DNA of 55,236 nucleotides, taken from NCBI GenBank assembly GCA_031296355.1, contig JARLFX010000057.1, positions 1 through 55,236 on the forward strand, given 5' to 3'. Shown here one piece after another: positions 18,431-27,831 of this stretch. The stretch comes from Acidobacteriaceae bacterium. Its GTDB lineage: Bacteria; Acidobacteriota; Terriglobia; Terriglobales; Acidobacteriaceae. The position numbers and the translations under genes were made by a program. Each line of letters starts with the position of its first letter. The stretch's first letter is position 1. The notes under the pieces are model-generated. The model was given only the letters and a program-made list of their open reading frames with translations. It was not told the origin of the DNA and did not search any database.

Positions 18431-20386
18431 CTACCGCTTCCATACATTATTGCTGCGATCCACATCCGGCAGCGCATGCTCCGGATCAATCGTGACCGCT
18501 GCAATCTTCTTGCTCCCCGGCAGCGATATGCCGTGTGTGGTCTGCAGCATCCACGTCTCCACCGGTAGCGTCACCCGCTTCGTGCTTCCATCCGTAAAGG
18601 CGATCTCGACCACCGCTGGCAGCACCAGCTGTCCACGGTTTGCAATGGTGACAGTCGCCCCCGGCGCAGCATCCTTCTTCGCATACTGCACGCCTTCCAC
18701 CGCGAGATCGAATGTCCAGTTATTCATGTACCAGCCGCGCCAGAAATAGCTCAGGTCCTCGCCACCTTCGCTCTCCATCGCCCGGAAGAAATCCGACGGC
18801 GACGGATGCTTGAACGCCCAGTCGGCGATGAATTTGCGGAAGGCAAAGTCGAACCGCGCCGGACCCAGGATCTGCTCGCGCAGAATCTGCATCCCCAGTG
18901 CTGATTTGAAGTAGGTGACGGGGTGGCGATACGTCTCCGAAATAATATCGGCGCGCATCGTCATCACCGGTGCTGCCGGGTCCTTCATCAGCGGAACGAT
19001 CTCGTCCGCGGGATTTCCCCCGCCCGGCGCAAACTCCGAGTCGCGCTTCGGCCCGTAGACGCCATGCTCAAAATCTTCTGACTCGTAGATATCAATGAAG
19101 GTATTGAAGCCCTCATCCATCCACGCGCTGCGCCGCTCATCGAAGCCCACGATCATCGGGAACCAGCCGTGCCCGATCTCGTGCGCCGTGATCCAGAACA
19201 ACGTCTTGCCGCTGTCCTTAATGCCGTCAAAAATAATGCCCGGATACTCCATGCCGTCGGTCGGCCCCGCCACATTGATCGCCACCGGGTAAGGATACGG
19301 ATACCAGCGCTGCGAGAAGTGCTCAATCGAATCCTTCAGATACTCCGTAGAGCGTCCCCACGCCGCATCGCCCGCGCTCTCCACCGGATACACCGACATG
19401 GCGAGCGATTTCTTCCCATCCGGCAGGTTGACGCGCGCTGCATCCCACACAAACGCGCTCGATGCGGAGAACGCTACATCGCGCGTTTTCTCCATGTGGA
19501 AGCGCCAAGTCTTCGTGCCGCTCTTCGCCGGTGCCGCCAGTTCGCTGGTCACATCATCCACTGAGCGGATCACGATGGTCTTGTCGCTTGCCTTTGCCTT
19601 CGCCAGTTGTGCAAGCTGGTGTGCGTTCAGCACCTGCGCCGCATTGGTCAGCTCGCCGGAGCCCGCCACGATCATGCCCGCAGGCACGGTCACGTCATAA
19701 TCAAACGTGCCGTACTCCAGGTAGAACTCCTGCGCCAGGTAGGGCAGTGTGTCCCATCCGCGCAGATCGTCATACACGCACATCCGCGGATACCACTGCG
19801 CAATGTCAAAGATGTCGCCCTTCTGCGATGGCCCCCACGATGTGCGCCCGCCAAACTCCGCCGGCACCGTGTAGTGGTAGCGAATGTGGACCAGTATCTT
19901 GCCGCCATGCGCCAGCGGATGCGCCAGCCGAATCTGCATCCGCGTGTCAGACACAAGATAGTCCGCCTTGTGTTCCGCACCCTTCGCCCCGGTCTCTACG
20001 GCATCCAGTAAGTAGCCTTCGGTAAACTCTTTCGCCCCCAGGTCGGCGGTTGCGCGCGAGTCCGGGCGATACGTGTTCTGGTCCAGCTGGACCCACAGGC
20101 TCGCAAGCGCATCGGGGCTGTTGTTGGTATAGGTAATGGTCTCGTCAACCCGCAGTTCCTTCTTCGCCGGCTCCAGCGAGGCATGCAGCACATAGTCCGC
20201 GCGGTTCTGCCAATACGCAGGCCCCGGCGCGCCATTGCTTGAGCGGTACTGGTTGACCGGATCGGGCAACGTCAGCGGTGCAAACGTCTTGAGCGGATCG
20301 TAACCGCCCTGTGCATTCGCCAAGCCACCGCCAGCCAGTACCGCCGCCAAACCAAGACACATCATCCGTCGCATCGCTCTGCTCAT
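18431..20386 (-). CDS. Secreted M1-family (gluzincin) metallopeptidase
   Basis: The 651-residue protein has a signal peptide (MSRAMRRMMCLGLAAVLAGG...NAQ). An N-terminal beta domain (about 60-280) is followed by the catalytic domain with HEIGH at 402-406 and the third zinc ligand Glu425 in AWMDEGFNTF, giving HExxH-x18-E. TDGMEYPG (about 376-383) replaces the GxMEN exopeptidase loop, so aminopeptidase activity is likely but the N-terminus recognition may differ. The usual C-terminal helical domain is replaced by a short beta-rich tail. Such proteins are frequent in Acidobacteria and Bacteroidetes. GAGGAG lies 8 bases before the ATG. Predicted role: peptide degradation in the periplasm. Confidence 0.88.
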   Translation of the reverse strand: MSRAMRRMMCLGLAAVLAGGGLANAQGGYDPLKTFAPLTLPDPVNQYRSSNGAPGPAYWQNRADYVLHASLEPAKKELRVDETITYTNNSPDALASLWVQLDQNTYRPDSRATADLGAKEFTEGYLLDAVETGAKGAEHKADYLVSDTRMQIRLAHPLAHGGKILVHIRYHYTVPAEFGGRTSWGPSQKGDIFDIAQWYPRMCVYDDLRGWDTLPYLAQEFYLEYGTFDYDVTVPAGMIVAGSGELTNAAQVLNAHQLAQLAKAKASDKTIVIRSVDDVTSELAAPAKSGTKTWRFHMEKTRDVAFSASSAFVWDAARVNLPDGKKSLAMSVYPVESAGDAAWGRSTEYLKDSIEHFSQRWYPYPYPVAINVAGPTDGMEYPGIIFDGIKDSGKTLFWITAHEIGHGWFPMIVGFDERRSAWMDEGFNTFIDIYESEDFEHGVYGPKRDSEFAPGGGNPADEIVPLMKDPAAPVMTMRADIISETYRHPVTYFKSALGMQILREQILGPARFDFAFRKFIADWAFKHPSPSDFFRAMESEGGEDLSYFWRGWYMNNWTFDLAVEGVQYAKKDAAPGATVTIANRGQLVLPAVVEIAFTDGSTKRVTLPVETWMLQTTHGISLPGSKKIAAVTIDPEHALPDVDRSNNVWKR

Positions 20387-20486
20387 GTAGCCTGCTCCTC
20401 ATCATTACTCTGGAGTAGCCAGTCTATCAACCAGCGTGGACGAAAGCATCTTGAGATTATGGTGCGGTAGCCTCGCCTCCACCGCA

Positions 20487-23400
20487 TCAGTCGTCGCTGG
20501 CCGCTTCGTTCTCCTCCTGCGAATGCAGCCGCCCCTTGCGCAGCGCCCGTTCCTTCATCATCACAAAGAAGACCGGCACCAGGATCAGCACGTGGATGGT
20601 CGATGTAATCATGCCGCCCACGATGGGCGCGGCAATGGGTTTCATCACGTCTGACCCAATGCCGCTCTCCCACAGAATCGGGATCAGGCTGGCCAGCACC
20701 GCCGCCACCGTCATCAGCTTGGGTCGCAGCCGGTGCACCGCACCCTCAATAACGGCGTCCTCAATATCTGCATTGCTCAACGCTGTATGCTGCTTCAGCC
20801 GCTTCTCCAGTGCCTCATGCAGATAGACCACCATCACCACTCCGGTCTCCACCGCAATGCCGAAGAGCGCGATATACCCCACCCACACCGCCACGCTGAA
20901 GTTGTACCCCAGTATCCACTGCAGCAGCAGCCCTCCGGTCATGGCGTAGATCGTCGGCACGATCAGCACCACCGACTCCGCCACCGAATGGAAGACCATA
21001 TACAGCAGCACAAAGATCAGAAAGAAGACGACTGGCAGAATCAGTTTCAGCCGCTGCTTCGCCCGCAACTCAAACTCATACTCGCCCGACCACTTGTACG
21101 TGTAGCTCGCCGGCATCCCCACCTGCTCTTTCAGTTTGCGCGTGGCAGCGTCCACGAACCCGCCATAGTTTGTGTCTTTCAGATCGATATACACATACCC
21201 CGTCAACTGCCCGTCCTCATCGCGGATCATCGCCGGCCCATGCGAATACGTGATCTTCGCCACCTGCGCGAGCTGAACATGCGCGCCCGTAGGCGTCGCC
21301 ACCAGCACACTGCGCATGCGGTCCACACTGTCGCGATAGTCCTGCGAGTTGCGCACATTAATCGGATACCGTTCCCGCCCCTCCACATTCTCCGCGATGT
21401 TCATGCCGCCAATGCCCGATGACACCGCCATCTGGATATCCGCGACGCTCAACCCATAGCGCGCCGCCGCCTCGCGGTCCACATCCACATTCACGTAGAA
21501 GCCCTGCGAAATCCGCTCAGCAAATGCCGAGCGCACCTGCGGCATCGCTGCCAGCGTGTTTTGCATCTGCGCGGCGATCTGCTCAATGCCGTCCACGTTT
21601 GGCCCCTGCACCTTCAACCCCAGCGGAGTCTTGATCCCGGTCAACTCCATATCCAGCCTGCTATCCACCGGGCTCGTCCACGTGTTCGCCAACCCCGGAA
21701 ACTGCAGCTTCGCATCCATCTCCTGGATCAGCTTTTCGTAGGTCATCCCCGGCCGCCATTGATCGTGCGGCTTCAGCATGATTGCGGTGTCATACATATC
21801 CAGTGGCGCATTGTCCGTCGCGCTGTCAGACCGCCCCACCGTACCGAAGACGCTCTCCACCTCCGGAAACGACCGTATCGTCGCATCCTGTTTCTGCATC
21901 AACTGCTTCGCCTGTTCAATCGCAATGCCCGGCAGCGCCGTCGGCATATACAGCGCCGATCCCTCATACAGCGGCGGCATAAACTGGCTGCCCAGCCTGA
22001 ATGCCACCGGCAGCGTCGCCAGAAGAAATATAAGGTTCAGCGCGATCGTCAGCTTCCGGTTCCGCAGGCAGAAATGCAAAATCGGCAGATAAATTCTCTG
22101 TGTCACCCGTGAAATAGGATTGGCGTTTTCCGGTCGCAGCTTGCCCCGGATCAGCATCACCATCAGCACCGGCACCAGCGTGATGGCAAGGATAGAAGAT
22201 GATCCAACCGCCAGCGTCTTCGTCCACGCCAGCGGACGAAACATCCGCCCCTCCTGCGCCTCCAGCAGAAACACCGGCAGAAACGACACCACAATAATCA
22301 GCAGCGAGAAAAACAGTGCTGGCCCCACCTGCTTCGCCGCGCCGATCAGGATGTGCCGCCGCTCAGCCTCCGATACCGGAGTGGGATCAAGATGCTGCCG
22401 TTCCGACAGATGGCGATAGCCATTCTCCACCATCACAATCGCCGCGTCGACCAGCACACCCACTGCCAGCGCCAGCCCACCCAGCGACATAATGTTCGAC
22501 GTCACGCCCAGAAAATACATCGGGATGAACGACACCAGCACCGCAATCGGCAACGTGATGATGGCGATCAGCGCGGAGCGGAAGTGAAACAGAAAAACAA
22601 TAATGACGAGGCTCACGATGATCGCCTCTTCCGTAAGATCGCGCTGCAGTGTCGCAATGGAATCCTGGATCAGCCCCGAACGGTCGTACCCCGAAACGAT
22701 CTGCACGCCCGCTGGCAGCGACGGCGCAATCTCATGCATCTTCGCCTTCACGCCGTCGATCACGTTCAGCGCATTCATCCCCTGGCGCATCACCACAATG
22801 CCGCCAACGGTCTCGCCCTCGCCGTTCCACTCTGCCGCGCCCTCGCGGATATCCGGCCCGAAGGTCACAGTGCCCAGATCGCGCACCAGCACCGGCGTTC
22901 CGTTATTGCTCGCCACCGCCACGTTTTCCAGATCGGCAGTCGAATGCAGATACCCCAGCCCGCGAATCATGTACTGCCTGCCGCTCAGGTCCAGCACGCG
23001 CCCGCCCACTTCATTCGTGCTCGCTTTCACGCGATCGATCACCGTCGAAAGCGGAATGTTGTACGCCAGCAATTTATTCGGATCCACGCGCACCTGGTAC
23101 TGCTTTACATAGCCGCCAATGCTGGCTACTTCAGATACGCCCGGCACCGTCTCCAGCGCATAGCGCAGATGCCAGTCCTGCAGCGTACGCAGATCGGCCA
23201 GGCTGTGCTTCCCGCTCTTGTCCACCAGTGCATACTCAAACACCCAGCCCGCACCGGTAGCGTCCGGCCCAATCGCCGGATGCACCGCCGCCGGCAGCCG
23301 CCCGCTGATCTGCTGCAGATACTCCACCACGCGCGACCGCGCCCAGTAGAGATCGGTGCCGTCTTCAAACACCACGTACACATACGAATCGCCAAACATC

Positions 23401-23657
23401 GTCTGTGCGCGCACCGCCTTCACATGCGGCGCAGCGAGCAGGCTCGTCACAATCGGATACGACACCTGGTCTTCAATAATGTCCGGCGGCTGACCCTCCC
23501 AGCTCGTATGCACAATCACCTGCACGTCAGAGATATCCGGCAGCGCATCCAGTGGCACATGCTTCAGCGACCATATGCCCGCCAACGTGAGGAAGAGGAC
23601 GCAGGTGAAAACCAGGAAGCGGTTGCGCGCGCAAAGTTCAATCAATCGGGATAGCAT
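20487..23657 (-). CDS. cusA: CusA-like heavy-metal RND efflux pump
   Basis: The 1056-residue inner-membrane trimer subunit belongs to the HME-RND family: 12 helices with two large periplasmic loops, opening with MLSRLIELCARNRFLV. The helix 4 signature reads AVGVLVDAAIVMVEN, the AxGx3Dx2 type of monovalent-cation (Cu/Ag) pumps, not the DFGx3DG type of Co/Zn/Cd CzcA. A Met is present in DMELTGIKTP, but I could not assign the full CusA Met triad, so specificity is likely rather than certain. The start codon directly follows the cusB stop (zero gap). The operon order is Cys-rich protein, TolC, CusB, CusA. Confidence 0.92.
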   Translation of the reverse strand: MLSRLIELCARNRFLVFTCVLFLTLAGIWSLKHVPLDALPDISDVQVIVHTSWEGQPPDIIEDQVSYPIVTSLLAAPHVKAVRAQTMFGDSYVYVVFEDGTDLYWARSRVVEYLQQISGRLPAAVHPAIGPDATGAGWVFEYALVDKSGKHSLADLRTLQDWHLRYALETVPGVSEVASIGGYVKQYQVRVDPNKLLAYNIPLSTVIDRVKASTNEVGGRVLDLSGRQYMIRGLGYLHSTADLENVAVASNNGTPVLVRDLGTVTFGPDIREGAAEWNGEGETVGGIVVMRQGMNALNVIDGVKAKMHEIAPSLPAGVQIVSGYDRSGLIQDSIATLQRDLTEEAIIVSLVIIVFLFHFRSALIAIITLPIAVLVSFIPMYFLGVTSNIMSLGGLALAVGVLVDAAIVMVENGYRHLSERQHLDPTPVSEAERRHILIGAAKQVGPALFFSLLIIVVSFLPVFLLEAQEGRMFRPLAWTKTLAVGSSSILAITLVPVLMVMLIRGKLRPENANPISRVTQRIYLPILHFCLRNRKLTIALNLIFLLATLPVAFRLGSQFMPPLYEGSALYMPTALPGIAIEQAKQLMQKQDATIRSFPEVESVFGTVGRSDSATDNAPLDMYDTAIMLKPHDQWRPGMTYEKLIQEMDAKLQFPGLANTWTSPVDSRLDMELTGIKTPLGLKVQGPNVDGIEQIAAQMQNTLAAMPQVRSAFAERISQGFYVNVDVDREAAARYGLSVADIQMAVSSGIGGMNIAENVEGRERYPINVRNSQDYRDSVDRMRSVLVATPTGAHVQLAQVAKITYSHGPAMIRDEDGQLTGYVYIDLKDTNYGGFVDAATRKLKEQVGMPASYTYKWSGEYEFELRAKQRLKLILPVVFFLIFVLLYMVFHSVAESVVLIVPTIYAMTGGLLLQWILGYNFSVAVWVGYIALFGIAVETGVVMVVYLHEALEKRLKQHTALSNADIEDAVIEGAVHRLRPKLMTVAAVLASLIPILWESGIGSDVMKPIAAPIVGGMITSTIHVLILVPVFFVMMKERALRKGRLHSQEENEAASDD

Positions 23658-25208
23658 TTACATCCCTCCTTCTGCGTTCACGCGCAACTGCTTGCTGGCC
23701 ACGGTCTTTCCGTTTTGCTGCACGCTCACCGTCACCTGGAACGTGCCGCCGGAGTCCAGCTTCGCGTTTCCTTCATACACGCCGGCGGATTTCTGCGCGA
23801 ACTTCGCCGTAACCTTGACCGCCGCCATCCCCATCTCCGGCATCGCTGGCATGTAGAGCGTCACCGTCACATCCGCGCCCGCTACGGCATTGCCCGTGGC
23901 ATCCTTCACCGTCACGCGAAACGTGTTCTGTCCCTTGTGCGGCGGATTCGGATTCGATGAAAAATCGATCTTCATCGCCTGTGTCGCAGCCTGTTGCGGC
24001 GCTGCGCTTGCAGGTGCAGGCAGCGGCTGTGCACCGCTGGCCGCCTGCAACTGGCTCTCAGAATCGATCAGGAAGTTCGCCGAGGTCACGATCTGCTCAT
24101 TCGCCGTCAGCCCCTTCAAGATCACAATCTCATCGCCCACCGCCGGTCCCAGCACCACACTCTTCGGTTCAATGCTGCCGTTACCATGATCCAGAAAGAC
24201 CAGTGCGCGCGTGCCCGTCTGGAAGACGGCAGAGGCAGGCACTACAAGCTGTTTGCCGAGCGCAGACTTCAGCATCACGTTCACAAACATGCCCGGTTTC
24301 AGCTTCATCCCGGCATTGCTCACCGCCAGCCGCACCCGCACCGTCCGCGTCGCCATATCCACCAGCGGAAGAATCTGCTCCACGTGCGCAGAAAACGTCT
24401 TGCCCGGATACGCATCCACCGTCACATCCGCGCGTTCGCCCGGCTGCACGCGACCAATGTCATTCTGAAACACCTGCGCATTCACCCACACGTTCGATAG
24501 ATCGGCGATGGTGTACAGATGCATCGTTGGATCGGCAGACATATTCGGCAGCGCCAGCCGCTCCGTAATGTAACCGGAGACAGGCGAGTACACAGTCATC
24601 TCCCGGCTCGCACTGCCGCTCTGCTTCAGCCGCGCAATCTCGCTCTCCGGAATGTCCCACTGCTTCAGCCGCTGCTCCGCCGCATTCGTAAGCGATGCTG
24701 CGCCATTGGCCACACCGTCAATCGTGCTCGTGCTCATCGCCTTCTGGTTCTGTCGCGCCAGCAGATACTCCTGCTGCGTCGCCACGATGTCGGGGCTGTA
24801 GATCGTAAACAGCGGATCACCCTTGCGCACATACTGGTAGCTCGCATTCGCAAACACCTTGCGGATGTAGCCGGGGAACCGTGTCTGCACATACGCAACG
24901 GCGCGCTCGTTGATGTCCACCGTGCCCGTAGCGCTGATCGCATCATCCAGCTGGCGCATTTGCACAATGCCGCTTTTCACGCCGATGCTCTGCATCTGTT
25001 CCATCGTCAGTTGCACCGGCGCCAGCGGCGCTTCCATGCTCTGTGCCGCCGCGGCCGCAGTCGCCTGCGACTCCGGCCCCGCCGCGAGCAGCTCATTCGC
25101 CGCGGGCTTTGGCGCCGTATGATGATGCGCGCGATAGGCCACAACCAGGCCAACTATGCCAAAGCATAAAATCCAGAAAATTGAAGTGCGAATCGCAATC
25201 TTGTTCAT
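23658..25208 (-). CDS. cusB: CusB-like periplasmic adaptor fused to a C-terminal YtkA-like domain
   Basis: The 516-residue protein has an N-terminal membrane anchor (about 8-27) and a flexible Ala-rich linker. The adaptor core (about 60-400) has barrel-sandwich (GYIRKVF, SPVSGYITERL), alpha-hairpin and beta-barrel parts (MKLKPGMFVNV). After an Ala/Pro/Gln linker, residues about 420-516 form an extra Ig-like domain (NPPHKGQNTFRVTVKDATG, LYMPAMPEMGM) resembling YtkA/FixH-type domains. No N-terminal heavy-metal-binding YHCPMHP motif is present; the Met-rich loop of the C-terminal domain may replace it as a metal-handing site (inference). It overlaps the tolC-type gene by 4 bases. Confidence 0.88.
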   Translation of the reverse strand: MNKIAIRTSIFWILCFGIVGLVVAYRAHHHTAPKPAANELLAAGPESQATAAAAAQSMEAPLAPVQLTMEQMQSIGVKSGIVQMRQLDDAISATGTVDINERAVAYVQTRFPGYIRKVFANASYQYVRKGDPLFTIYSPDIVATQQEYLLARQNQKAMSTSTIDGVANGAASLTNAAEQRLKQWDIPESEIARLKQSGSASREMTVYSPVSGYITERLALPNMSADPTMHLYTIADLSNVWVNAQVFQNDIGRVQPGERADVTVDAYPGKTFSAHVEQILPLVDMATRTVRVRLAVSNAGMKLKPGMFVNVMLKSALGKQLVVPASAVFQTGTRALVFLDHGNGSIEPKSVVLGPAVGDEIVILKGLTANEQIVTSANFLIDSESQLQAASGAQPLPAPASAAPQQAATQAMKIDFSSNPNPPHKGQNTFRVTVKDATGNAVAGADVTVTLYMPAMPEMGMAAVKVTAKFAQKSAGVYEGNAKLDSGGTFQVTVSVQQNGKTVASKQLRVNAEGGM

Positions 25209-26473
25209 CGAATTGCCGCTCCCGTCAGAGTCTCAAGGTGTACCAGTGCTGTTTCGTGATCGAGCAGCGTTTGGTGATAGTCGTGTTCCAGTGTCAGCAG
25301 GTCCAGCAGCGATGCCAGCACCGGTGCGAACTGCTGCGTGTTCGATCCATAGGTGGATTGCTCCGCGTGGAACGCGGCCTCCGCCTGCGGCAGCAGCCCC
25401 TCCTGATACTCCTTCAGCAGCTTGGTCGTGCTCACGGCGGTCACATACTGCTTCTGCACCTCGGCCTGCTGCTGCTGCATCTGCGCGTCCAGCTCATGTT
25501 TGGATTTGTTCAGCATCTCCGCGGCCTGCGCCACCTCGGCGTCCACGCGCTTGCGGCGCGGCAGGCGCATGCCCAGCGTCATCACATAGCCGTTGCGATA
25601 GCCGGAGCCGGTCTGTTGATATTGGTAGCCAACGGTGAAATCGGGCTTGCGCTCGATCTGTACGGCCTTCAGCTCGGCTTGCTGCTGCTGTACCGCGTGT
25701 GCGTCCACCTGTACGGCGGGATTGTGGCCGGCTAGCAGCGCCTGTAATTCATCCTCGGTGTAGCGCAGCGGCGAAGCCGCCATCGGTTCGATCCCAATGT
25801 CCGGTGAGCTCTGCGGACGGTGCAGCAGTCGCTTCAACTCCGCCTGTGCCAACTCCATCTCCTGGTGGTGCATGGTGGTCTCGCGCAGCAGTTTGGTGTG
25901 CTCCAGTTGTGACCGCAGTACGTCTGCCTGGCTGCCCTGGCCCACGCTGTAGTGCGAGATGCCGCTCTGGATTAGTGGCTGCAATACGGCATCGTTCTCT
26001 TGCAGAATGGCGAGGGTTGCATCGTGATAGGCCAGTTGCAGATAGACCAGCTTCACCTGTTCGGCGATGCTGCTCTGCACCGCGCCAGCCTGTGCATGCT
26101 GGGTCTCGGCGTCGCGGTTTGCGGCCTCGCCCTTCAGCTTCAGCTTGCCCGGGTAGGGGATATCCTGAGAGACCCCAAAGCCGATATTAGCCATCTCGCT
26201 GTTGCTGAACCCCGCAAAAGGCTTGGGACTGCCCATGTTCACCTGTTCCAGCATGAACTGCGGATCGGGCAGCGTAGTCACCTGCTGCGCCATGTGGGTC
26301 GATGCCTTCCAGGCATCGCTAGCCGCCGCAATCTGCGGATTATTGGCCACTGCCTCCTCCACCAGTTGCGCCAGCGGCGTCGGCATCGCGGTCATGCCGC
26401 TCATCGCCTGTGCCTCAGCGGATACGCCGTTGGTCAGCGCGCAAAGCGCTGCCAGATACAAAATCAATTTCAT
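25205..26473 (-). CDS. TolC-family outer-membrane efflux protein
   Basis: The 422-residue protein has a signal peptide (MKLILYLAALCALTNGVSAEAQ). Two OEP repeats follow, recognisable from LAQLVEEAVANNPQIAAASDAWKAS and the second half LQALLAGHNPAVQVDAHAVQQQQAEL. It forms the outer-membrane duct of the CusABC-type pump. ATG 26473 is preferred over the upstream in-frame start at 26521 because AGGAG lies 8 bases before it and the signal peptide starts there. The stop overlaps the cusB start by ATGA. Confidence 0.9.
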   Translation of the reverse strand: MKLILYLAALCALTNGVSAEAQAMSGMTAMPTPLAQLVEEAVANNPQIAAASDAWKASTHMAQQVTTLPDPQFMLEQVNMGSPKPFAGFSNSEMANIGFGVSQDIPYPGKLKLKGEAANRDAETQHAQAGAVQSSIAEQVKLVYLQLAYHDATLAILQENDAVLQPLIQSGISHYSVGQGSQADVLRSQLEHTKLLRETTMHHQEMELAQAELKRLLHRPQSSPDIGIEPMAASPLRYTEDELQALLAGHNPAVQVDAHAVQQQQAELKAVQIERKPDFTVGYQYQQTGSGYRNGYVMTLGMRLPRRKRVDAEVAQAAEMLNKSKHELDAQMQQQQAEVQKQYVTAVSTTKLLKEYQEGLLPQAEAAFHAEQSTYGSNTQQFAPVLASLLDLLTLEHDYHQTLLDHETALVHLETLTGAAIR

Positions 26474-26557
26474 GGGAAATGCTCCTGTCTCGATATCAAT
26501 TCCGGCACGAGCACACGTCATCGCGCAGGCTCGTAGGAGAGTGAGAGTGTGGAGCGA

Positions 26558-26923
26558 TCAGATTCTGAGGACGGACAGAGTACGGGGTGGTAACAGCGGC
26601 GGAAGCGTGCCCGCCTGTGCAAACGATGCATCGGAAAGCGAAGGCGCCTCCAGCGTATAGGGCGCCGTGGCAGTCAGAGCCACCTGGCGCAGCTCAACAT
26701 TCGTTACGTTGATCGCCGCGTACGGTGCATTCTGCCCCGGTTCTGCATGGCAGCATGAGCTCGATGCCGGCATCCGCAGGTGCCCGCACGAAGTCTTCAT
26801 CATGTGGCAGCACGCATGCGTCGGCGCAGCGACCTGTGCCCCTGCCATCACGCACGGCATCGCCGGAGCAACGCTGAGCATAAACAGAAGAACCACTGCC
26901 GCGAATTGAAAGGAGCTTCGCAT
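26558..26923 (-). CDS. Small exported Cys/His/Met-rich protein heading the efflux operon
   Basis: The 121-residue protein has a signal peptide (MRSSFQFAAVVLLFMLSVAPAMP). The segment at about 37-62 is rich in soft metal ligands (HACCHMMKTSCGH, SSCCH). The remainder is Thr/Leu/Pro-rich without a recognisable fold. As the first gene before tolC-cusB-cusA on the same strand (84-base gap), it probably binds copper or silver in the periplasm, acting as a chaperone or sensor (inference). A Crp-type palindrome lies 40-55 bases upstream of its ATG. I do not recognise a named family. Confidence 0.65.
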   Translation of the reverse strand: MRSSFQFAAVVLLFMLSVAPAMPCVMAGAQVAAPTHACCHMMKTSCGHLRMPASSSCCHAEPGQNAPYAAINVTNVELRQVALTATAPYTLEAPSLSDASFAQAGTLPPLLPPRTLSVLRI

Positions 26924-26962
26924 CGTCTATGTATCAACATAATTGTTGCATGTGCCATATCT

Positions 26963-26978
26963 TGTGACGTACGTCACC
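26963..26978. promoter_or_regulatory. Crp/Fnr-type box TGTGACGTACGTCACC
   Basis: It contains the perfect 14-bp palindrome GTGACGTACGTCAC and matches the box at 543 at 14 of 16 positions. It lies 40 bases upstream of the metal-efflux operon's first start codon, a position suited to control of that promoter. Confidence 0.6.
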
Positions 26979-27026
26979 ACTCTCGCCCCTCTCTCCACCA
27001 CCCACCGTCTCCACCACCCCACCCCC

Positions 27027-27067
27027 GTCATCCTGACCCTGAGCGTAGCCGAATGGGGAAGGATCCC
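27027..27067. repeat. Dispersed intergenic repeat-like hairpin
   Basis: It begins GTCATCCTGACCCTGAGCG and ends GGGGAAGGATCCC, with ATCCT/AGGAT arms. It is similar in style to the GTCATTCCGAAGCGAAG segment at 37670, and I believe this is a common intergenic motif of Terriglobia. Only these two related copies are visible here. Confidence 0.4.
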
Positions 27068-27369
27068 AGTAGTTGTCTTTATCGCCGCACGATTGCTGGC
27101 TGTCGTAAGGCCGTTGTCTCCCGCTCCTCCCAATTCCACCCCAGTCCGCAGGCTAAGCATCTGCAACCAAGATATTTAGCCCCCCCAGGCGGGGGCACCT
27201 CCATCCCAAAGCAATTTTGACCGATTGAATCCGCGCACGAGCCAACGCCTGCAACTCATGCAGCCGCGCCAACGCTTTCGCTGAACATGCAGCCATCGGT
27301 CCAGAAGATCGAAACGGTGATGGTCGTGTATTGTGGCTGCGTGCCGGAAATTGCCCGGATGAATAATCC

Positions 27370-27397
27370 TGTGCAGTTTTAATCCTGCACATATACT
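27370..27397 (+). promoter_or_regulatory. Cupin-gene promoter with inverted repeat
   Basis: TGTGCAG-N8-CTGCACA is a perfect 7-bp inverted repeat (27370-27391). A TATACT at 27392-27397 follows as a likely -10 box, 26 bases before the ATG. An operator overlapping the -35 region is likely; the regulator is not identified. Confidence 0.45.
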
Positions 27398-27423
27398 GCA
27401 AGAACAAGTCGCAAGGAGAAACG

Positions 27424-27762
27424 ATGTCGTCCAGAATCATCAAGGTCTGCTCGTCCAATAATGAAGAGATGTCTGCTCCGGAGGCGGGTCTGCGCCGGCA
27501 GATCATGTCCTACACGCCCAGCATGATGCTCATCCGCCACACCATGGTGAAGGGCTGGGTCGGCAGCCGGCACAGCCATCCGCATGAGCAGATGGTGTAT
27601 GTGATCAGCGGACGCATTGTCCTTGAATCTCCCGGCAACATTCTGGAAGCCGGGCCGGGCGATAGCTTCATTGTGCCGGGCGGCGTAGAGCACCAGGCAC
27701 GTGCGACAGAAGACTCCGAGGTGCTGGATATCTTTACGCCAATGCGCGAAGACTACGCATAG
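27424..27762 (+). CDS. Cupin-domain protein
   Basis: The 112-residue single-domain cupin_2 protein has motif 1 SRHSHPHEQMVYVISGRI, supplying the His-x-His, Glu/Gln metal ligands, and motif 2 PGDSFIVPGGVEHQ with the last His. It is cytoplasmic. AAGGAG lies 5 bases before the ATG. Cupins of this size bind a metal and often act on small molecules, or serve as sensors or isomerases; no substrate can be named. It is monocistronic, with its own promoter dyad and strong terminator. Confidence 0.85.
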   Translation: MSSRIIKVCSSNNEEMSAPEAGLRRQIMSYTPSMMLIRHTMVKGWVGSRHSHPHEQMVYVISGRIVLESPGNILEAGPGDSFIVPGGVEHQARATEDSEVLDIFTPMREDYA

Positions 27763-27787
27763 CCGCTAACCGGGAAGCGCTTTCGTG

Positions 27788-27831
27788 ACGGGGACAGAAG
27801 GAGGATACCCCTTCCGTCCCCGTTTGTTTTT
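27788..27831 (+). terminator. Rho-independent terminator of the cupin gene
   Basis: ACGGGGACAGAAGG pairs with CCTTCCGTCCCCGT (one mismatch region) and is followed by TTGTTTTT. The remaining 250 bases up to the EF-G-like gene show no supported gene. Confidence 0.85.

Larger units (their letters stand above)
26924..27423. other. Intergenic region between efflux operon and cupin gene
   Basis: About 500 bases without a supported gene. It holds the Crp-type box at 26963, a repetitive-type sequence at 27027-27067, a GC hairpin near 27180-27197 (GCCCCC/GGGGGC), and the cupin promoter region. Confidence 0.6.

Noticed and set aside
22353..23654. 433-codon plus-strand ORF antisense to cusA
   Set aside because: His/Arg/Gln-rich low-complexity product typical of the antisense frame of a G+C-rich gene.
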